A stretch of DNA of 5,832 bases, taken from the NCBI GenBank assembly GCA_003157175.1, contig PMIQ01000198.1, positions 4,080-9,911 on the forward strand, in the 5' to 3' direction. Shown piece by piece: positions 5,829-5,832 of the stretch. The position numbers and the translations under genes were made by a program. The notes beneath the pieces were generated by a model. The model worked only from the letters and a program-made list of their open reading frames with translations, was not told the origin of the DNA and did not search any database. Source of the DNA: Chloroflexota bacterium (GTDB taxonomy: Bacteria; Chloroflexota; Limnocylindria; Limnocylindrales; CSP1-4). Position 1 is the stretch's first letter, and the number at the start of each line of letters is the position of its first letter.

Positions 5829-5832
5829 GCGG

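Overview
The window is a G+C-rich bacterial segment. Codons in the real genes end overwhelmingly in G or C. It carries two aminoacyl-tRNA synthetase genes followed by a degenerate stretch and a cyclic-di-GMP signalling gene, all on the + strand. A class I (archaeal-type) lysyl-tRNA synthetase, an ordinary bacterial seryl-tRNA synthetase and an EAL domain with the DDAGVG variant together suggest a high-GC lineage such as Chloroflexota (Limnocylindria-like) or Actinomycetota. This placement is an inference from gene style only; no rRNA or lineage marker is present.

Layout. Positions 1-1281 hold the 3' part of lysS (class I LysRS); its N-terminus with the HIGH-type signature lies outside the window. 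Positions 1282-1449 are a short spacer with a possible -10 element and a ribosome binding site. Positions 1450-2760 hold a complete serS. Positions 2854-3211 hold what reads as a decayed lipoprotein gene. It has a strong Shine-Dalgarno sequence, a basic N-terminus, a lipobox-type signal peptide, a Pro/Thr-rich linker and a C-terminal segment, but the pieces sit in different reading frames. Positions 3212-3648 have no convincing gene; they contain an AT-rich island with an 18-bp dyad and a nearby hairpin. Positions about 3649-5751 encode a PAS-PAS-GAF-EAL protein whose EAL catalytic residues all appear intact, so it is predicted to be a c-di-GMP phosphodiesterase. A weak terminator-like hairpin follows it, and the window ends in a second GC-rich hairpin.

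How the genes relate. lysS and serS are both translation housekeeping genes on the same strand, 168 nt apart. They could be co-transcribed or separately promoted. The PAS-GAF-EAL gene is functionally unrelated and is separated from serS by about 0.9 kb of decayed or non-coding DNA, so it is probably an independent signalling unit.

I found no convincing new multi-gene system. The points most worth a second look are the frameshifted lipoprotein relic, the AT-rich dyad upstream of the EAL gene, and the composition break at the 5' end of that gene, which leaves its start unresolved.
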